Source of the DNA: Planctomycetota bacterium
GTDB taxonomy: Bacteria > Planctomycetota > Planctomycetia > Pirellulales > UBA7805
DNA: 64,000 nucleotides
Direction of reading: 5' to 3'
NCBI GenBank assembly: GCA_003389215.1
Contig: QQVP01000119.1
Span: 310,001-374,000 of the forward strand
Shown here: positions 52,905 through 62,224 of the stretch, one piece after another
How positions within the stretch are numbered: position 1 is the first letter of the stretch
How the letters are laid out: the number at the start of each line of letters is the position of its first letter
Program-made: the position numbers and the translations under genes
Notes under the pieces: generated by a model
What the model saw: only the letters and a program-made list of their open reading frames with translations
What the model was told of the DNA's origin: nothing
Databases searched by the model: none

Positions 52905-53741
52905 ATGAGCCTTAGCGAATCGGAGCCACTGGTTGACGTTCGCGACCTCTGCGTCCGCTTCGGACGTCAGTCGGTGCTGCGCGAGATCAACCTGCAGATT
53001 CCACGCGGCCAGACCTTGGCCGTGATCGGCGAAAGCGGTTGCGGCAAGACGGTGCTGATGAAGTCGATCATCGGGCTGGTCCGACCGACCGAAGGCGAGG
53101 TGCTCTTCGACGGCCACAACCTGGCCGAGCTGAACGACAAGGAACTGACGCGGCAACGTGTTCGCTTCGGCTTCGTGTTTCAGAACGCCGCCCTGTTCGA
53201 CAGCATGTCGGTGGGCCAGAACGTGGCCTTTCCGCTACGCGAGCATTCCGACTACAGCACCGACGAGGTTCGCGAGATCGTGCTGGCCCGCCTGGCCGAA
53301 GTCGGCCTGCCCGAGAGCATCGTCACCAAGAAGCCGGCCGAGCTTTCCGGCGGCATGCGCAAGCGGGTGGGGCTGGCCCGGGCGTTGGCCATCAATCCGG
53401 AGATCATGCTCTACGACGAGCCGACCACGGGACTCGACCCGATCATGAGCGACGTGATCAACGAGCTGATTCTGCGGACTCGCTCGCGGCATCTGGTCAC
53501 CAGCATCGTGGTGACGCACGACATGCGGACCGCTCAGAAGGTGGCCGACCGCATCGTGATGCTCTACCCGCTATCGCGTGTCGGCGACGACGAACCGCAG
53601 ATGATTTACGACGGCGACCCGAGCGAGATCATGACGGCCAAGGACGAACGGGTGACTCAGTTCGTCCGCGGCGAGGCGGGCAAGCGATTGCTCGAGATGC
53701 GTGAGAACAACGGGCACCAAACCCCGCAAACTACCTCCTAG
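52905..53741 (+). CDS. mlaF: MlaF-type ABC transporter ATP-binding protein
   Basis: 278 residues. ATPase of the MCE lipid transporter. Walker A is GESGCGKTVL, the Q-loop is GFVFQNAALFDSMSVGQN, the signature is ELSGGMRKRVGLARAL, Walker B is IMLYDEPTTGLDP and the switch His is in VVTHDMRT. The C-terminal extension after residue 225 (IYDGDPSEIMTAKDERVTQF) is typical of MlaF. It lies between mlaE and mlaD. Confidence 0.95.
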   Translation: MSLSESEPLVDVRDLCVRFGRQSVLREINLQIPRGQTLAVIGESGCGKTVLMKSIIGLVRPTEGEVLFDGHNLAELNDKELTRQRVRFGFVFQNAALFDSMSVGQNVAFPLREHSDYSTDEVREIVLARLAEVGLPESIVTKKPAELSGGMRKRVGLARALAINPEIMLYDEPTTGLDPIMSDVINELILRTRSRHLVTSIVVTHDMRTAQKVADRIVMLYPLSRVGDDEPQMIYDGDPSEIMTAKDERVTQFVRGEAGKRLLEMRENNGHQTPQTTS

Positions 53742-53762
53742 CAAGCGAAAGTCGAAATTGCG

Positions 53763-54959
53763 ATGGATCAACGAAGTCTCCAGTGGCGCGTCGGGGTGGT
53801 CGTGCTGTCCGCATTACTGCTCACCGGCATTCTCATCGTTCGCTTCAGCGAGGTGCCGACGCCCTTTCAGACCGCGCGCCCGCTGAAGATTCGCTTTCCC
53901 CAGGCTCCGGGGGTCACCGAAGGAACGCCGGTGCGTAAGAGTGGTTTGCTGATTGGCCGCGTCACGCGCGTCGATTTCATTCCCGGCTCGTCGGATGTCA
54001 TTGTCACGCTCGAGGTCACCAACCCGGATGCCGACTTGCGGCAGAACGAGGTCTGCCGGATCCGCGCCACGTTGCTCGGCGACGCCACGCTCGAGTTTGT
54101 CCTGCGCGAGAGCGGCGAGGGCGCCGACAAGTCGCTCTTCGAAATCGCCGACGCCGATCAACCGCTCGAAGGCCTCGTCGTCGGCAACCCGCTCGATATT
54201 CTCTCGACGGTTGAAACGGATCTGCGCGGTACCCTGACATCCGTTTCGGGAGCCGGTGAGGAGATTGAGAAGCTGGCCGCCAACATCAATCGCTTGCTCG
54301 AGGGTGACGACGATCAACGCCTGAATCAGTTGATGAACAAGACCGAAACGGCCCTGGAGAACTTCAACACGGCGATGATCGACGTTCACGAGTTGCTCGG
54401 CGACCAGGATCTGCAGCGAGACCTGAAGACGAGCATCGCGGAGCTGCCCGAGCTTGTCAAAAACGTCGATCAGGCGGTTTCCTCGGTGCAAAGTGCCATG
54501 ACGCGGGCCGAGAACAATCTCGAGAACCTCGAGGGGCTCACCCAGCCGCTCGGCGAGCGTGGCGAGGAGATTGCCGAGAAGCTCGACGGCGCGCTGAGCG
54601 ACTTCGAGGCCGTCATGAGTCAGCTGGCCGAGTTTACCGAGGGCATCAACAGCAGCGAAGGAACGCTGGGCCAGTTGATCAACAATCCCGAGTTGTACAA
54701 CCAGATTGCCGCCGCGGCCGAGCGAATCAACCGTATCACCGCCGATCTACAGCCCACAATCAAATCGCTCGAGGTGTTTGCCGACAAGATCGCCCGCGAC
54801 CCGAGTCAGCTCGGCGTGAGCGGTGCAATTCGCCGCGGCGATCGCACCAAGTTCACGAACTTTCCCGAGGTCCAACCGCCGCCGCTCGATTGGCGCGAAC
54901 CGCCGGAGCGGCATTCCGAACGCCCGTCAGAAGGGCAAGTTGCTCCCCCGTGGCGCTAA
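53763..54959 (+). CDS. mlaD: MCE-domain substrate-binding protein (MlaD family)
   Basis: 398 residues, longer than E. coli MlaD (183). One N-terminal helix (VGVVVLSALLLTGILIV) anchors an MCE domain (RFPQAPGVTEGTPVRKSGLL, IGRVTRVDFIPGSSDVIVTL). A long predicted helix/coiled-coil follows from about residue 150 to 340 (INRLLEGDDDQRLNQLMNKT, LPELVKNVDQAVSSVQSAMT), which could form a tunnel across the periplasm. The C-terminus is Pro/Glu/Arg-rich. The last 33 bp overlap the 3' end of the convergent PEGA gene. Confidence 0.92.
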   Translation: MDQRSLQWRVGVVVLSALLLTGILIVRFSEVPTPFQTARPLKIRFPQAPGVTEGTPVRKSGLLIGRVTRVDFIPGSSDVIVTLEVTNPDADLRQNEVCRIRATLLGDATLEFVLRESGEGADKSLFEIADADQPLEGLVVGNPLDILSTVETDLRGTLTSVSGAGEEIEKLAANINRLLEGDDDQRLNQLMNKTETALENFNTAMIDVHELLGDQDLQRDLKTSIAELPELVKNVDQAVSSVQSAMTRAENNLENLEGLTQPLGERGEEIAEKLDGALSDFEAVMSQLAEFTEGINSSEGTLGQLINNPELYNQIAAAAERINRITADLQPTIKSLEVFADKIARDPSQLGVSGAIRRGDRTKFTNFPEVQPPPLDWREPPERHSERPSEGQVAPPWR

Positions 54960-55553
54960 GCCCGGGGGCGGAACGCCCGGCGTCAGCGGCGCGCCCGCAG
55001 GGGGAGGGGGTGCGAAAGCTCCGGGCGGTGGCGCGCTCATTCCCGGCGGCACGATGGTTCCCGGTGGGATCACCGTTGGCGGCGGCGGCAAGGCACCCGC
55101 CGGGGGCAAGCCCTGTGGTGCCGGCAGCGTCTCCGGCACCGGTTGCAGATTGCCGGCCGGCACGACCCCTGGGCCGAGGCGGCCCGACTGTCTCAGATTG
55201 TCGGCGCGTCGCAGCAGGTCCTCGTTGGCCGTGGCGATCTGCGGTTGCAACTGGTAACGCAACACCCGCGAGTCGCGAATCTCGCGCAGCGCCAGGTTGT
55301 CGCTGAAGAACTCGATCACCGGGTACTGATACCACGGCGTCGGCACCGGTTGCAGCAGGGTCAGCGTCTCGTACCCGTCCTTGATGAGTTGAATCTTGCG
55401 AGTGCCGTAATAGACGAAGCTGGTGGAGACGGGCGTGGTACCGATCTCGTAGTCGTCGACCTTCACCAGCGCCCCGGGCGGGTCGCTGACGATGGTGAGC
55501 CGCCGCTGCACGCAGCCCGTCGAGGTGAGCAGGGTTAGCGTCGCCAGGACCAT
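54927..55553 (-). CDS. PEGA-domain lipoprotein with Pro-rich tail
   Basis: 208 residues from ATG 55551-55553. The start is uncertain because the lipobox (LTSTGC, Cys14) follows a very short n-region; the frame continues upstream with other Met codons, for example at 55694. The PEGA domain covers about residues 15-70 (RRLTIVSDPPGALVKVDDYE, FVYYGTRKIQLIKDGYETL). The C-terminal 80 residues are Pro/Gly/Ala-rich (GTIVPPGMSAPPPGAFAPPP). PEGA domains occur in surface or cell-wall proteins. It is convergent with mlaD and overlaps it by 33 bp. Confidence 0.82.
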   Translation of the reverse strand: MVLATLTLLTSTGCVQRRLTIVSDPPGALVKVDDYEIGTTPVSTSFVYYGTRKIQLIKDGYETLTLLQPVPTPWYQYPVIEFFSDNLALREIRDSRVLRYQLQPQIATANEDLLRRADNLRQSGRLGPGVVPAGNLQPVPETLPAPQGLPPAGALPPPPTVIPPGTIVPPGMSAPPPGAFAPPPPAGAPLTPGVPPPGLAPRGSNLPF

Positions 55554-55847
55554 CGCGGTGCCAACTCGCCACTGCCGAGAGCATCGCCCGGGCCCGCGCG
55601 TGACATCGCCCCTGCGCCGAGGATCGGCAGGCGCAGCATCGACGGTCCGCCCGAAGGCGGCAAAACGGCACTTTGGCGGTTGAGCGCGTTGCATCGACCA
55701 GCTCGCAAAGAAGGGACCGCGGAGTGTAGAGGTTCGTCTGGCCGGTGAACAGCCGGACTTGGCGTTTGGCGAGGTCCCGTGCTGGCACCGAGCGACTGGT
55801 TCGCGGTTTCGTGCAAGCATAGAATGGGAAGCCAGGAAAGCTCTAGC

Positions 55848-57134
55848 ATGCAATCACAATCGACTCAGTGCGGCTGGAAATTGCGGTATGCGGCTCTCTC
55901 GGATGTGGGCATGCGTCGGCAGAACAACCAGGACGCGATGAACGTCATCGTGGCGGCCGACGAGGACTACTGGGAGCAGCGCGGCCATCTCTTTATGGTC
56001 TGCGACGGCATGGGGGCCCACGCCGCCGGCGAGCTTGCCAGCAAGATGGCGGCTGACGGAATTCCGCACACCTATAACAAGGACGAGATGGCCGAGCCCG
56101 CGGTCGCCCTGCGGAAGGCGATCCTGGACGCCAACCGTCAGATCTATCAGAAGGGTCGGGCCGACCCCGAGTTTCAAGGGATGGGCACGACCTGCAGCGC
56201 GATGGTGCTGCTGCCGGAAGGGGCGATGATCGGACACGTGGGCGACTCTCGCGTTTATCGCTGGCGGGGCCAGCGGCTCGAGCAGCTCACGTTCGATCAC
56301 AGCCTGGCCTGGGAGGTCCGCGCCGCCAGTGAGGCGGGCGATCAGCAACTCGACCTGAACCTGCCCAAGAACATTATCACCCGCAGCCTCGGCCCCAGTC
56401 CGCAGGTGAAGGTCGACCTGGAGGGACCGCTGCCGGTCGAGGAGGGTGACAAGTATCTGCTTTGCAGCGACGGGCTCACCGGACCGCTTTCCGACGTCGT
56501 GGTGGGCAACGTCATGGCGTGTTTGCCGCCCGAGGAGGCGGTGCGTGCGCTGGTCGATATGGCCAACCTTCGCGGCGGACCCGACAACATTACGGTCGTC
56601 GTGGTTGAGGTGGGCGAACGCGTCGAGCAGCCGGTCGAGGACCCCGCGCAGGCTCGCCGGTTGAAGAGCCGCCTGCTGTGGGTTCTTGCCGTCTTGGCGG
56701 TGTTGGTGGCGATCGTAACCTGGGTGATGAAGAATCCGGTGCCGTCGATGCTGGCCGCGGTGGGAGCGATCGTCGCGGCGGTGCTGGCGATCGTCGTGAA
56801 GTTTGGTCGCGATGAGGAGCACGAAGAGGTGCCGCCGCGGCCGCTCGGCCAGGCGCCCTACGCCAGCTTCGACGGATCGCCACAGAGCGAGACGGCCGAG
56901 CTGCTAGCAGAGGTCCTCGGGCAGCTACGCCAGGTGGCCGACGACGCACCGGGGATCCTCGATGAAGAGGTCGGCGAGCGACTGCGGGCGCGACTCGAAA
57001 ACGCCCCCGACGCTGCGGTCAGCGGCGACGCCATTCGCGAAGACGCGCTGCTGGTGAGTGCCGTCGTGGCCGAGTTTCGCAAGGCCAAATCGGTTCGCCG
57101 CAGCCGATCCGACTCGGCGTTCGACGTGCTCTAA
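55848..57134 (+). CDS. PP2C-type serine/threonine phosphatase with membrane segment
   Basis: 428 residues from ATG 55848, with AGGAAAG seven bases upstream. Catalytic PP2C domain about residues 10-260: SDVGMRRQNNQDAM, FMVCDGMGAHAAGELAS, GMGTTCSAMVLL, GHVGDSRVYRWRG, LLCSDGLTGPLSD and GGPDNITVVVVEV. The metal-binding Asp residues are all there. Two adjacent hydrophobic helices follow (LWVLAVLAVLVAIVTWVM and SMLAAVGAIVAAVLAIVV), then a helical soluble tail. It would reverse Ser/Thr phosphorylation, and no Hanks kinase is in the window. Confidence 0.9.
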   Translation: MQSQSTQCGWKLRYAALSDVGMRRQNNQDAMNVIVAADEDYWEQRGHLFMVCDGMGAHAAGELASKMAADGIPHTYNKDEMAEPAVALRKAILDANRQIYQKGRADPEFQGMGTTCSAMVLLPEGAMIGHVGDSRVYRWRGQRLEQLTFDHSLAWEVRAASEAGDQQLDLNLPKNIITRSLGPSPQVKVDLEGPLPVEEGDKYLLCSDGLTGPLSDVVVGNVMACLPPEEAVRALVDMANLRGGPDNITVVVVEVGERVEQPVEDPAQARRLKSRLLWVLAVLAVLVAIVTWVMKNPVPSMLAAVGAIVAAVLAIVVKFGRDEEHEEVPPRPLGQAPYASFDGSPQSETAELLAEVLGQLRQVADDAPGILDEEVGERLRARLENAPDAAVSGDAIREDALLVSAVVAEFRKAKSVRRSRSDSAFDVL

Positions 57135-57224
57135 GGCGATGCCGCCGGAGTCGACCGCGCCAAGTTCGACGGACGCCGATTTCGTCTTGACGCTATCGGC
57201 GTGGGCCTCGAAACTACCGACGCC

Positions 57225-58409
57225 ATGGCCCTGCTGCAGCGTTCGATCCTCCGCCAATTGTTGGTGGTGTTCCTGATCTCGTTGACCGCCGTCACGCTCC
57301 TGATGATCAGCGTGCTGGTGGCGCTCGCCGTGCGCAAAGAGGGCCTCGGCTACGAACAGACCTTTCGCATTCTGCCTTACTTGTTGCCCGAAGCCCTGCG
57401 ATTTTCGGTGCCGGGCACGATTCTGTTTGCGACCTGCAGCGTTTATGGCCGGCTCGCCTCGGCCAACGAGGTGGTGGCGGTGAAGTCGCTCGGCATCTCG
57501 CCCTGGGCTGTGATCTGGCCGGTCTTTGCCGCCGTCGCCCTGTTGAGCTACGTCGCCGTATGGCTCAACGACGTGGCCGTCTCCTGGGGCCACAACGGCG
57601 TGCGCCGCGTCGTGCTCGAGAGTTTGGAAGAGCTGACCTACATGCGGCTCGAGAAGCAGAAGTCCTACACCACCGACAACCTGACCATCAACGTCCGCGA
57701 TGTCGAGGCGCGGAAACTGATCGAACCGACCGTCACGTTCAAGTCGGGCGCGGACGCCCCGGAAATGATGATTCGGGCCCAGTGGGCTCGACTCCAGGCG
57801 AATATCGCGAAGGAGACGCTGACGCTCACCTTTCACAATGGACACGCCAGCGGCGGTACCTTCGAGGGACGATTTCCCGGCACGATCCAGCGCGAGATTC
57901 CGCTGACGGATGCCAGTCGCAGCGAGAAGCGGCAGCCGAGTCCGTCGCACATCGCGCTGCGCGACATTCCAAGCCAGATCCGCCAACAGGTCAGCACGAT
58001 TGCCGATACGGAAGAGGATCTCTCGGCCCAGGCCGCCCTGGCGATGCTCACCGGCGACGTCGCTTCGCTGGCCGACCCGTCGTGGCAGCAGAACGCGTTC
58101 GCCCTGCACAATGCCCGCCGCCGACTGCACCACCTGAAGACCGAGCCTCACCGTCGCTGGGCGAACGGCTTCGCGTGTCTGTGTTTTGTGGTCGTCGGTT
58201 GTCCCCTGGCGCTGCGGATGCGGAATGCCGAGTTCTGGACCGTCTTCTTCATGTGCTTCATGCCGATCCTGGTGGTCTATTACCCGCTGCTGATGTCGAG
58301 CGTCGACCAGGCCAAGTCGGGCGATCTGCCGCCGCAGAGCGTGTGGCTCGGCAACATCGTCTTGCTGCTGTGGGGAGGCTGGGCCCTGCGCAAGGTGATT
58401 CGCTACTGA
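57225..58409 (+). CDS. LptF/LptG-family permease
   Basis: 394 residues from ATG 57225; a GTG eight codons earlier is an alternative, and neither has a clear ribosome site. Pattern of the YjgP/YjgQ family: one helix near the N-terminus (LLVVFLISLTAVTLLMISVL), two more (PGTILFATCSVYGRLASANE, VIWPVFAAVALLSYVAVWLN), a periplasmic beta-jellyroll of about 170 residues, then three C-terminal helices (ACLCFVVVGCPLALRM). LptFG with LptB extracts LPS from the inner membrane. Only one such gene is present here, so the partner must be elsewhere. Confidence 0.85.
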   Translation: MALLQRSILRQLLVVFLISLTAVTLLMISVLVALAVRKEGLGYEQTFRILPYLLPEALRFSVPGTILFATCSVYGRLASANEVVAVKSLGISPWAVIWPVFAAVALLSYVAVWLNDVAVSWGHNGVRRVVLESLEELTYMRLEKQKSYTTDNLTINVRDVEARKLIEPTVTFKSGADAPEMMIRAQWARLQANIAKETLTLTFHNGHASGGTFEGRFPGTIQREIPLTDASRSEKRQPSPSHIALRDIPSQIRQQVSTIADTEEDLSAQAALAMLTGDVASLADPSWQQNAFALHNARRRLHHLKTEPHRRWANGFACLCFVVVGCPLALRMRNAEFWTVFFMCFMPILVVYYPLLMSSVDQAKSGDLPPQSVWLGNIVLLLWGGWALRKVIRY

Positions 58410-58650
58410 GCGAGGCACTTGGGGTCCGCGAGCCGGCGCCGGCGCGGGACGTGGATGCTAGCAACCCCCGTCTTGCCAGTTTCTCGAAGCTGCGCGGTTT
58501 GTTCACCTTCGGCAAGCTTCTCTTGTTCGCCTGCGCGTCGCGCGATAGACTCGTCGCTCTTGCTTGCCGTTACCCCGCCGGCTTCGGCGGCCAAGGATCC
58601 GGCCGCCTTCGTCAAGACGACAAGAAGCCAACGCGACAGGGAGGTCGTCG

Positions 58651-60240
58651 TTGCTTTCCACCTGGCCCATTCGTTACAAGCTGTTGCTCAAATTCGCGTT
58701 GTTGGCCGTGATTGTCACGGCGCTGACGACGCTGAGTATGGTAGGACTCTATTCCTACCGGAATCTGGTCAAGAGCATCAGCAATCGGTCGGCCGAGTTT
58801 CCGCTCACCACGCGGCTCTCCTGGCGGCTGAACGATCTCAACGACGAGCTGCACAAGGCTCGCGAAAGCTACGAGATTCGCTACTTCATCGACGGGCCTT
58901 CGCCGCTTCGCGACGCCAACACGAGCGAGCATTTCGGCCTGATGCTCCAGAGCTATCGTTCGGTGCTCGACCAGTATCGCCGCCAGCTCAAGTTGAACGA
59001 GAGTAGCGACGGCTTGGGCAGCTCGGAGAAGGAGCAGCAGACGGTTCGCCAAATCGACGGCGTCTTGGACGAGATCAACAAGGCGACCCGCGACGAGCTC
59101 TGGATTCACGACGAAGAGCAACTCGCCGCGGTCCAGGATCAGGTCGTCCAGCTGGAGCGGCTGACCTACGAATTGCCGACCTATCTCCACGACCGCATGC
59201 GCAACTTCGCCGACGAGGTACGGGTCAAGTATCGCTCGTTGATCTTCGTCACCTGGGGCACGGCCGGGGCGGCCGCGTTGCTGCTGATCGTGTTGCTGCG
59301 ACTGACGTATCGTTGGGTCTTTCAACCTTTTCAGGTACTGCTCGAAGGTTCGCGTCGCGTCGCCGGCGGTGACTTCGACCATCGCATACAGCTCACCAAC
59401 GAAGACGAGATGGCCGAGCTTGGTGCCGCGATGAACGGCATGACGGAACGCTTCCAGGTCATTTGCACGGAACTCGATCGCCAGGTGCAGGATCGCACCC
59501 GCGAGGTGGTCCGCAGCGAGCAACTGGCCAGCGTCGGCTTCCTGGCCGCGGGCGTGGCCCACGAGATTAACAATCCGCTGGCCTCAATCGCGATGGGTGC
59601 CGAATCGCTCGAGTCGCAGCTCGAAGAGACAGATGGCGAAGACGAGGCCGCCGATAGCACGCGTCGCTATCTGCAGATGATTCAGCGCGAGGCGTTTCGT
59701 TGTAAGGAAATCACCGAGAAGCTGCTCGACTTCTCCCGCATGGGCGACGTCGAACAGGCCAACACCGATCTGCGACAGCTCATCGAAGACGTCATTGAAA
59801 TGGTCTCGCACCTGGGCAATTACCGCGACAAGACCGTCGAGTTGCTCCACTGCAAGTCGGTCATCGCGCCGGTCAACGCCCAGGAGATGAAACAAGTCGT
59901 GCTGAACCTGATCACCAACGGGCTCGACAGCACCGACGCGGGCGGACGGGTCACGGTGAGCCTGCAGATTCGCGACAACATGGCCGAGATCATCGTGGCC
60001 GATGATGGCTGCGGCATGACGGAAGAGGTGAAGGAACATCTCTTCGAGCCGTTTTTCACCCGTCGTCGCTCGGGGCAGGGGACCGGCCTGGGGTTGTCCA
60101 TCGTGTTTCGCATTGTGGCCGACCACGACGGACATATCGAAGCACTGAGTGAGGGACCCGGCCTGGGGTCGCGGATGCGCGTGACCTTGCCGCTGGCCGG
60201 ATCGCAGAAGGAGAACGATCATCGCTACCAAGCCGCCTAA
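58651..60240 (+). CDS. Sensor histidine kinase (NtrB-like, HAMP-containing)
   Basis: 529 residues from TTG 58651, chosen for GGGAGG six bases upstream and an N-terminus that leads straight into a membrane helix (LLKFALLAVIVTALTTLSMV). An extracytoplasmic helical sensor of about 150 residues follows, then a second helix (FVTWGTAGAAALLLIVLL), HAMP, and HisKA with phospho-acceptor His304 in AAGVAHEINNPLASIAM. The HATPase has N-box LNLITNGLDS, G1 VADDGCGM and G2 GTGLGLSIV. Its 3' end overlaps the response-regulator gene, so the two form a pair. Confidence 0.93.
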   Translation: MLSTWPIRYKLLLKFALLAVIVTALTTLSMVGLYSYRNLVKSISNRSAEFPLTTRLSWRLNDLNDELHKARESYEIRYFIDGPSPLRDANTSEHFGLMLQSYRSVLDQYRRQLKLNESSDGLGSSEKEQQTVRQIDGVLDEINKATRDELWIHDEEQLAAVQDQVVQLERLTYELPTYLHDRMRNFADEVRVKYRSLIFVTWGTAGAAALLLIVLLRLTYRWVFQPFQVLLEGSRRVAGGDFDHRIQLTNEDEMAELGAAMNGMTERFQVICTELDRQVQDRTREVVRSEQLASVGFLAAGVAHEINNPLASIAMGAESLESQLEETDGEDEAADSTRRYLQMIQREAFRCKEITEKLLDFSRMGDVEQANTDLRQLIEDVIEMVSHLGNYRDKTVELLHCKSVIAPVNAQEMKQVVLNLITNGLDSTDAGGRVTVSLQIRDNMAEIIVADDGCGMTEEVKEHLFEPFFTRRRSGQGTGLGLSIVFRIVADHDGHIEALSEGPGLGSRMRVTLPLAGSQKENDHRYQAA

Positions 60241-61600
60241 GAAACTCAAGCTGCTCTTCGCCGACGACGAACCGTCGTTGCAGGAGCTGATGGGCCTGGA
60301 ACTGCCACGCATGGGGCACGAAGTGACCGTTTGTCCCGACGGGGCCACGGCCGCTGCCGCCCTGGAGATGAACACCTACGATTGCATCCTCGTCGATCTC
60401 GACATGCCGGGGCTCAATGGCATCGAGGTGATCGCCCGGGCCAAAGAACATTCGCCCGACACCGAGGCGGTCGTGCTTACCGGCAAGGCGTCGCAGGATA
60501 GCGCCGTCGCCGCCCTGCGGCATGGGGCGTTCGACTATCTCACGAAGCCGTGCAAGCTGATCGAACTGAAGGCCCTGCTGGAACGTGTGGCCGCGAAGCG
60601 CGAACTGACCAACAAGTGCCGCGCGCTCGAACATCGGGTCGAACGGCTGGAAGGCGCGCCGCGACTGATCGGCCAGAGCGAGTCGATGAACCAGGTGCAC
60701 AACCTGATTTCCAAGGTGGCCCCCACCAATTCCACCGTGCTCGTGCTCGGCGAAACCGGTACCGGCAAGGAGCTGGTCGCCCGGGCGGTGCACGCGCAGA
60801 GCTTGCGGGCGGAGATGCCGTTCGTGGCGGTCAATTGCGGTGCGCTGCCGGAAACGCTGATCGAAAGCGAACTGTTCGGCCATCGCCGCGGAGCGTTTAC
60901 CGGGGCCGACGACTCCCGGGTCGGTCTGTTCGAGGTGGCCAACGGCGGCACGTTGTTTCTCGACGAGATTGGCGAATTGCCCAAGTCGCTACAGGCCAAG
61001 CTGCTGCGATTCCTGGAAAGCGGCGAGATTCGTCGCGTGGGCGAGAACGAGTCGATCGTGGTCGACGTCCGCGTCATCTGCGCGACGCACCGCAACCTGG
61101 CGGAGATGGTTGCCGAAGGTGAATTCCGCGAAGACTTGATGTTCCGCATCAATACGTTCGAGATCAACTTGCCGCCGCTGCGCGCGCGGCTTGGCGACCT
61201 GCCCGAGCTCGCCGAACATCTCGTGAAGCGATTTACCAAGGGCCGCGATGCGCCGGGGGGGCTCGTGTCGGCGGAGTTTTTGCAGACGCTCGCCAAGCAT
61301 ACCTGGCCGGGCAACGTGCGGGAGTTGGCCAACGTGATCGAACACGCCTCGATCTTGGCCGATGCCCTGCCGCTGACGCCGCGTGACTTGCCCGGCAACT
61401 TTGCCGCCCGCGGCAGCAGCGCCGGCTCGGTTGCCACGCTGGGGCCGATGAGCCTGCGCGAAATGGAAATGCAGGCCATCGAGCAGTCGCTGAAGCGCCA
61501 CGAGGGGAACAAACCAGCGGCGGCCGAGGAACTGGGAATCAGCCTGAAGACGCTGTACAACAAGCTGAATCAGGCCAGTTCACTGCGTGAGTCGGCCTGA
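60221..61600 (+). CDS. Sigma54-dependent response regulator (NtrC family), apparent ATC start
   Basis: 459 residues. Between the in-frame TGA at 60182 and TTG 60278 there is no ATG, GTG or TTG, yet the receiver domain begins before 60278 (KLKLLFADDEPSLQEL). ATC 60221 lies seven bases after AAGGAG (60208-60213) and gives MATKPPKKLKLLF. The neighbouring ATC 60218 is the alternative. Receiver: Asp15/16, phospho-Asp59 in CILVDLDMPG, Lys109 in YLTKP. The AAA+ domain has GETGTGKE, the sigma54-contact GAFTGA and FLDEIGELP. A C-terminal Fis-type HTH is present (PAAAEELGISLKTLYNKL). It overlaps the kinase gene by 20 bp. Confidence 0.92.
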   Translation: MATKPPKKLKLLFADDEPSLQELMGLELPRMGHEVTVCPDGATAAAALEMNTYDCILVDLDMPGLNGIEVIARAKEHSPDTEAVVLTGKASQDSAVAALRHGAFDYLTKPCKLIELKALLERVAAKRELTNKCRALEHRVERLEGAPRLIGQSESMNQVHNLISKVAPTNSTVLVLGETGTGKELVARAVHAQSLRAEMPFVAVNCGALPETLIESELFGHRRGAFTGADDSRVGLFEVANGGTLFLDEIGELPKSLQAKLLRFLESGEIRRVGENESIVVDVRVICATHRNLAEMVAEGEFREDLMFRINTFEINLPPLRARLGDLPELAEHLVKRFTKGRDAPGGLVSAEFLQTLAKHTWPGNVRELANVIEHASILADALPLTPRDLPGNFAARGSSAGSVATLGPMSLREMEMQAIEQSLKRHEGNKPAAAEELGISLKTLYNKLNQASSLRESA

Positions 61601-61621
61601 TTGCAGGCGACCGGTGGCCGC

Positions 61622-62224
61622 CTAGGCGACCTGGCGGACCACGCCGATGACGACGCCGAGAATCTTGACGTTCTTGACGTAGATCGGCTTCATGCGGCGA
61701 TTCGAGGGTTCCAGTCGCACCCGTCGCGATTCGGGATAGTAACGCTTGAGCGTCGCCTCGCCGTCTTCGGTTTGAGCGACGACGATCTGTCCCTTCTGGG
61801 CCGAACGGGTTCGCTTACAAACGACGTAGTCGCCGTCGGTGATGGCGTCTTCGATCATCGAGTCGCCGCGGACATGCAGGGCAAACATGTTCTTGCGATT
61901 GAACATGGAGTCGAAGTCGACGCGCTCGTCCTGCTCGATCGCCTCGTGGAGCACGCCGGCCGCGACGTCCCCGTACAGCGGAATGCCCCGATCTTCGGCC
62001 GGCTCCTGCGCGAGCTGGATAGCCCGCGACATGTTCTTCTCGCGCACGATGAGGCCCTTCTTTTCCAGGGCCTTGAGGTGGCACATGACGCCGTTGGGCG
62101 AGCTGATGTCGAATTCGTCGCCGATTTCCCGCACCGTCGGCCCGTAGCCACGACCGCGGATCTTGTCGCGGATGAATAGGTAGACGGCCTTTTGTCGCTT
62201 GGTCGCCTTGTCGAGCAAAGTCAT
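61622..62224 (-). CDS. lexA: LexA repressor
   Basis: 200 residues. SOS repressor/autopeptidase. The N-terminal winged helix is about residues 7-65 (VYLFIRDKIRGRGYGPTVRE, ISSPNGVMCHLKALEKKGLI). The cleavage site is Ala89-Gly90 in GDVAAGVL. The catalytic dyad is Ser122 (VRGDSMIEDAI) and Lys160 (EATLKRYY). It is convergent with the response regulator, with a 21-bp gap. A candidate promoter and operator lie at 62390-62424. The RuvABC proteins in this window are classical SOS products in other bacteria, but no matching site was found near them. Confidence 0.96.
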   Translation of the reverse strand: MTLLDKATKRQKAVYLFIRDKIRGRGYGPTVREIGDEFDISSPNGVMCHLKALEKKGLIVREKNMSRAIQLAQEPAEDRGIPLYGDVAAGVLHEAIEQDERVDFDSMFNRKNMFALHVRGDSMIEDAITDGDYVVCKRTRSAQKGQIVVAQTEDGEATLKRYYPESRRVRLEPSNRRMKPIYVKNVKILGVVIGVVRQVA

